From Silene noctiflora (taxonomy: Eukaryota > Streptophyta > Magnoliopsida > Caryophyllales > Caryophyllaceae), in NCBI GenBank assembly GCA_009801015.1, contig VHZZ01006934.1, positions 35,786 to 60,174 of the forward strand: 24,389 nucleotides of DNA. Reading direction: 5' to 3'. Numbering within the stretch: position 1 is the first letter of the stretch; every line of letters starts with the position of its first letter. Both the position numbers and the translations under genes were made by a program. Shown here in pieces: positions 21,539-24,389 of the stretch. The notes beneath the pieces were generated by a model. It was not told where the DNA came from and made no database searches. It worked only from the letters and a program-made list of their open reading frames with translations.

Positions 21539-23148
21539 GTAAGATAGGAGTCGAACACAAGAAGACGGGAGTTGCTTTATGAAATGCTATGAATAGAATT
21601 CTATCTAGGTCGGTTTATCTTTTTGGTTTGAAGGTTTGGAGATTAAAACAATAATAAAAATAATGTAATAACAATGATGATAAAAGAGCCTAGGGGAATC
21701 GGGTCACACATGCATGGAAATAAATGTTCATGTTAAGCTAGGAATGCATAATAATGATATTTGCTTAGGTCTTATGACAACCACCTCTTAGCCTTATTGT
21801 CAACCCTTGAAGGGTTCTAACGAGCTCTCGCTATGGCTATATCGGTCTACTATAACATGCCTAGTCTAATTCAATTCCGTTCCTCTCGACTTATAGAACG
21901 AATTAACAAATTAATCAAGGATTGTGATCAATAATCAAAGACTAACATTACAATGCAAGCATGTGATAGAAAAAAATATGCAAGATTATGGCATTCTAAT
22001 TTAACATTTATAATTAATAGCTATGCATGGCTCCACTAATCCCTAGACTTAAAAGACTACTCACACACGATGAAAGTTAAACTAACAACGAGTGAAATAA
22101 TTAGCATAAACATGATGATAACAATGTAACAACTAAATAGATAACAAGAATGATAATGATAAATAATGCTAAATAACATGAATAAAAGAATGACTAATGA
22201 TAAGAATTCTAATAAGGAAATGCAAATGTAATTGAAATAACTAATGATGAGAAATGTAAATGAAATTGTTAGAGAAATGCTAATATGAAAATGACTTTGA
22301 TATAAACATGAAATAAACTACTATGATGCGAAATGCTAATAACGATAAATTAAATAACGATTACGACTAATGATGAAATAACAAACTAAACTAGAACGAA
22401 GATATCAATGGAAATAACAAAGGAAATACTAGAATAAAAGATTACCGAAACAAGGAAATGGAACTTGAGAATGAAGAATAATAAAAACCAAAACACTTGT
22501 AATATAACTTGAAATGTAACTTAAGGAAATTGTTGTAAATACAAATGAAAACAAAGAACAATATTTCGGAAACTAAGTGAATGGAAATGTGTAAGAAGCG
22601 TATGAAAAAGATATCCCTAAGTGTCGGATTCAACCCCCTTTATATAGGGGGGTGAGAAGTGAAACGTAAACAATTCACATAGGGGTAACCCCGATCGGGG
22701 TCGTGAGACTCCAATTTTCCTCATAAAGCCATCATTAAGTCAACACGATCCGTATTAACTCGCCTTAATTCTTCGGGTAAATGAGTTTTAAGGAATCCTA
22801 AGCTTTGGCTTCCAATCTTTACGTAGGCTTCATTTCTTTACATTTGTTACATTTGTTCACCAACATTCTTGCATTTGGGCTTCATTTCTCATTTGGACAT
22901 CAACCCATAAGGTTTTCCTTAAAATGCTCATGTCATGATCAAGCCTTGTTTCTACTTAGATTCGTGAACCTCGGTGTTTGCTAATTTGACGGAAAAAAGC
23001 TACGGAATGCTTAATTTCCTACAAAGTATAATAAACACAAGCAAAACACCTAGAACACGAAATTAGCTCACAAATCTATAAATATTATAAAAGACAAGCA
23101 AAAGCACCACATTTCACCATTTAACTATTTATGAAAAATTTATCAAGC

Positions 23149-23590
23149 CACATCATCATTCCTAATTTTGAAAAGAAAAAGAAAACTAAAATGAATTTCT
23201 AAACATTAAATGCAAATAAATAGTATAATAAACATTAAAAGTTAGACTATTTAATTTTCAAATATTAAACTACAGTCAAAAATTAAAATATATAGTAAAT
23301 TTTAATTTCTATGCTTATGTTAGAATAAAATAAAGAAAAATAAAAATTACATCATTCTAATTTTACGCAATTATAAGAAGCTAATGAATTTTGTAAATGT
23401 TAAATGCAAATTAATAATATCAAAATAAACAATAAACTTTGGCGTTTTAACTTTTGATATATAATAAACTAAAATTCAAAATCAATATCCAGTCTAAATT
23501 TTAAATTCCAACGTTAATTGTTATAATAAGTCAAACGAAAAATAAAAATCACATCACCCTAATTTTAAATTGTTTATATATGAAACTCCC
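23149..23590. repeat. Degenerate AT-rich tandem repeat, ~200-bp period
   Basis: CACATCATCATTCCTAATTTT at 23149 (quoted in part) recurs as TACATCATTCTAATTTT at 23348 and CACATCACCCTAATTTT at 23550. Shared blocks ATGAATTT, TTAAATGCAAAT and GAAAAATAAAAAT keep the same order. There are about 2.2 copies, well diverged. Confidence 0.6.
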
Positions 23591-24277
23591 ACTTTTTGTA
23601 ATAAACATCCCCAATTTAATTAAACTGGATACATTTCTTATAATATGCCATATAATTTCTTTTTTTTGGGGGGGAGGGGGAATATGTAATCACCTTTCAC
23701 CGCATACAATTGTAAGGATAACATAGTGTAATAAAAAGAAATTTTTCTAAAGTTAAATTATCGTGCAATACAAAANTGAAATATTACAAGAATATTTACA
23801 AAAAAAATATTGTATTGCGAAGAGAGAAAAATAACTGCAAACAAAAAAAAGCACTGTAGTGGAAGAACGAAAAAACAATATAAACAAATAAAATAAAACA
23901 TCAAACACATCAAGTGCCCTATATATATAAAAAAAAAAAACAAAAAAACAACCCCCCCAAAAAAAAAGTAAAATGTACCCAAAAACAAAACCAGAAGTAC
24001 CTTCCCACCACTAACACTCTCATCCCCTCACACCTCTACCACCAACCCCGCCACCCATTTCCAATCAATCACTAACCTGTCAAGTGCTAATACCCTCGCA
24101 GCTCACTACTAATCTGTCAATGACGAAAAAGAGGTATGGAGTTTTTTATTTTATAATTGACAATTAAATTTGTATCATAATTCATAATGTTTAATTAAAC
24201 AGTGCAATTTACCTTGATACATCAACATCTACTATATATAATATATATACAACAACTTAGCTTATTTGAGATAATAT
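23591..24277. other. AT-rich, homopolymer-rich DNA, no gene
   Basis: Contains G runs (about 23669-23680), long A runs and a C run (about 23929-23967), then a C-rich stretch (23995-24125). Open frames here are composition artefacts encoding Phe-rich or Lys-rich strings. Nothing else is recognisable. Confidence 0.6.
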
Positions 24278-24389
24278 TGATGAGGTGTCGCAACCCTATA
24301 AAAAATAAATTACCCTAGCAACAACAAATAAATGTAGTATTTAGGGGTCGAATCCACAGGGAGTACGGTGGTTGATAATTAGTTGTTAT
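24278..24389 (-). mobile_element. Start of a third related LTR, cut by the window edge
   Basis: TGATGAGGTGTCGCAACC opens a stretch containing AACAACAAATAAATGTAGTA and TTAGGGGTCGAATCCAC, the complement of the 3' end of the solo LTR at 20100-21538. It has the same orientation as the interrupted LTR. Whether it belongs to a solo or a complete element cannot be seen here. Confidence 0.7.

Larger units (their letters stand above)
20037..23145 (-). mobile_element. Older LTR in minus orientation, split by the solo LTR
   Basis: The piece 20037-20099 (TGATAGGTTATC... to AATGTAGTAAG) continues at 21544 (ATAGGAGTCGAAC...) and runs to about 23145, roughly 1.66 kb in all. Its complement aligns with the younger LTR in several blocks: TCTATAAGTCGAGAGG, a GAGAGCTYGTTAG block, CTAGGGATTAG, CCCCGATCGGGG and TTTGTAGGAAATTAAGC. 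It is a related but distinct subfamily. A minus-strand TATA-like box lies at 22639-22646. The outer flanks do not match as a target duplication, so the 23145 edge is approximate. No internal region accompanies it. Confidence 0.7.

Noticed and set aside
23758-23988. Phe-rich 76-residue minus-strand open frame
   Set aside because: Produced by poly-A runs read on the opposite strand; it contains an N and has no membrane-protein family features beyond composition.
24345-24365. GGGGTCGAATCCAC as a tRNA or SINE B box
   Set aside because: It is the complement of the conserved GTGGATTCGACCCC near LTR ends in this window, and no A box or tRNA fold accompanies it.
20037-24389. The minus-oriented LTR and the LTR at the window end as the two LTRs of one short element
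   Set aside because: The 1.1 kb between them shows no primer-binding site next to the right LTR and no polypurine tract next to the left one. They look like separate insertions.

Overview
The window is nuclear DNA of a flowering plant, probably a eudicot. It is AT-rich, with intron-split genes whose products match plant families and many small transposable-element remnants. I cannot name the species. Five isolated single N bases (1020, 1229, 1746, 4020, 23776) look like masked ambiguities in an assembly rather than gaps.

Two protein-coding genes are supported, and they converge. The first, on the + strand (3225-13255), is a 14-exon gene for an 882-residue WD40 protein. It is the plant orthologue of yeast UTP13 / human TBL3, called TORMOZ (TOZ) in Arabidopsis, a subunit of the U3 snoRNP / small-subunit processome. 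The second, on the - strand (16808-14435), is a 6-exon gene for a 235-residue chloroplast membrane protein of the ABA4 family (DUF4281), needed to make neoxanthin, an abscisic acid precursor. It does not show as one open frame because its exons are 45-187 bp. Every exon of both genes joins in frame. All introns start with GT except TOZ intron 3, which starts with GC. About 1.2 kb separates the two stop codons, and nothing suggests a functional link between the genes.

Layout. 1-3224: upstream DNA with a purine-rich tract, a hAT-terminus-like GC-rich piece and a possible Helitron ending about 110 bp before the TOZ start codon, then two telo-box motifs beside the ATG. 3225-13255: TOZ, whose larger introns hold a 96-bp tandem array (intron 1), a truncated RTE-type LINE with an 18-bp target duplication and a SINE 3' part (intron 3), a 123-bp duplication (intron 7) and two hAT-like MITEs with 8-bp target duplications (intron 8). 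13256-14434: shared 3' flank. 14435-16808: ABA4. 16809-20036: ABA4 promoter side, a 201-bp tandem duplication and an imperfect trinucleotide tract. 20037-23145: a minus-oriented LTR interrupted by a plus-oriented solo LTR. 23146-24277: AT-rich DNA with a degenerate ~200-bp tandem repeat and homopolymer runs. 24278-end: the start of a third related LTR.

No tRNA, rRNA or CRISPR was seen, and I see no evidence of an undescribed multi-gene system. The most unusual signals are the GC-AG intron carrying a LINE and a SINE with matching tails, and a 12-bp GC palindrome held about 40 bp upstream of the TATA box in two diverged LTRs.
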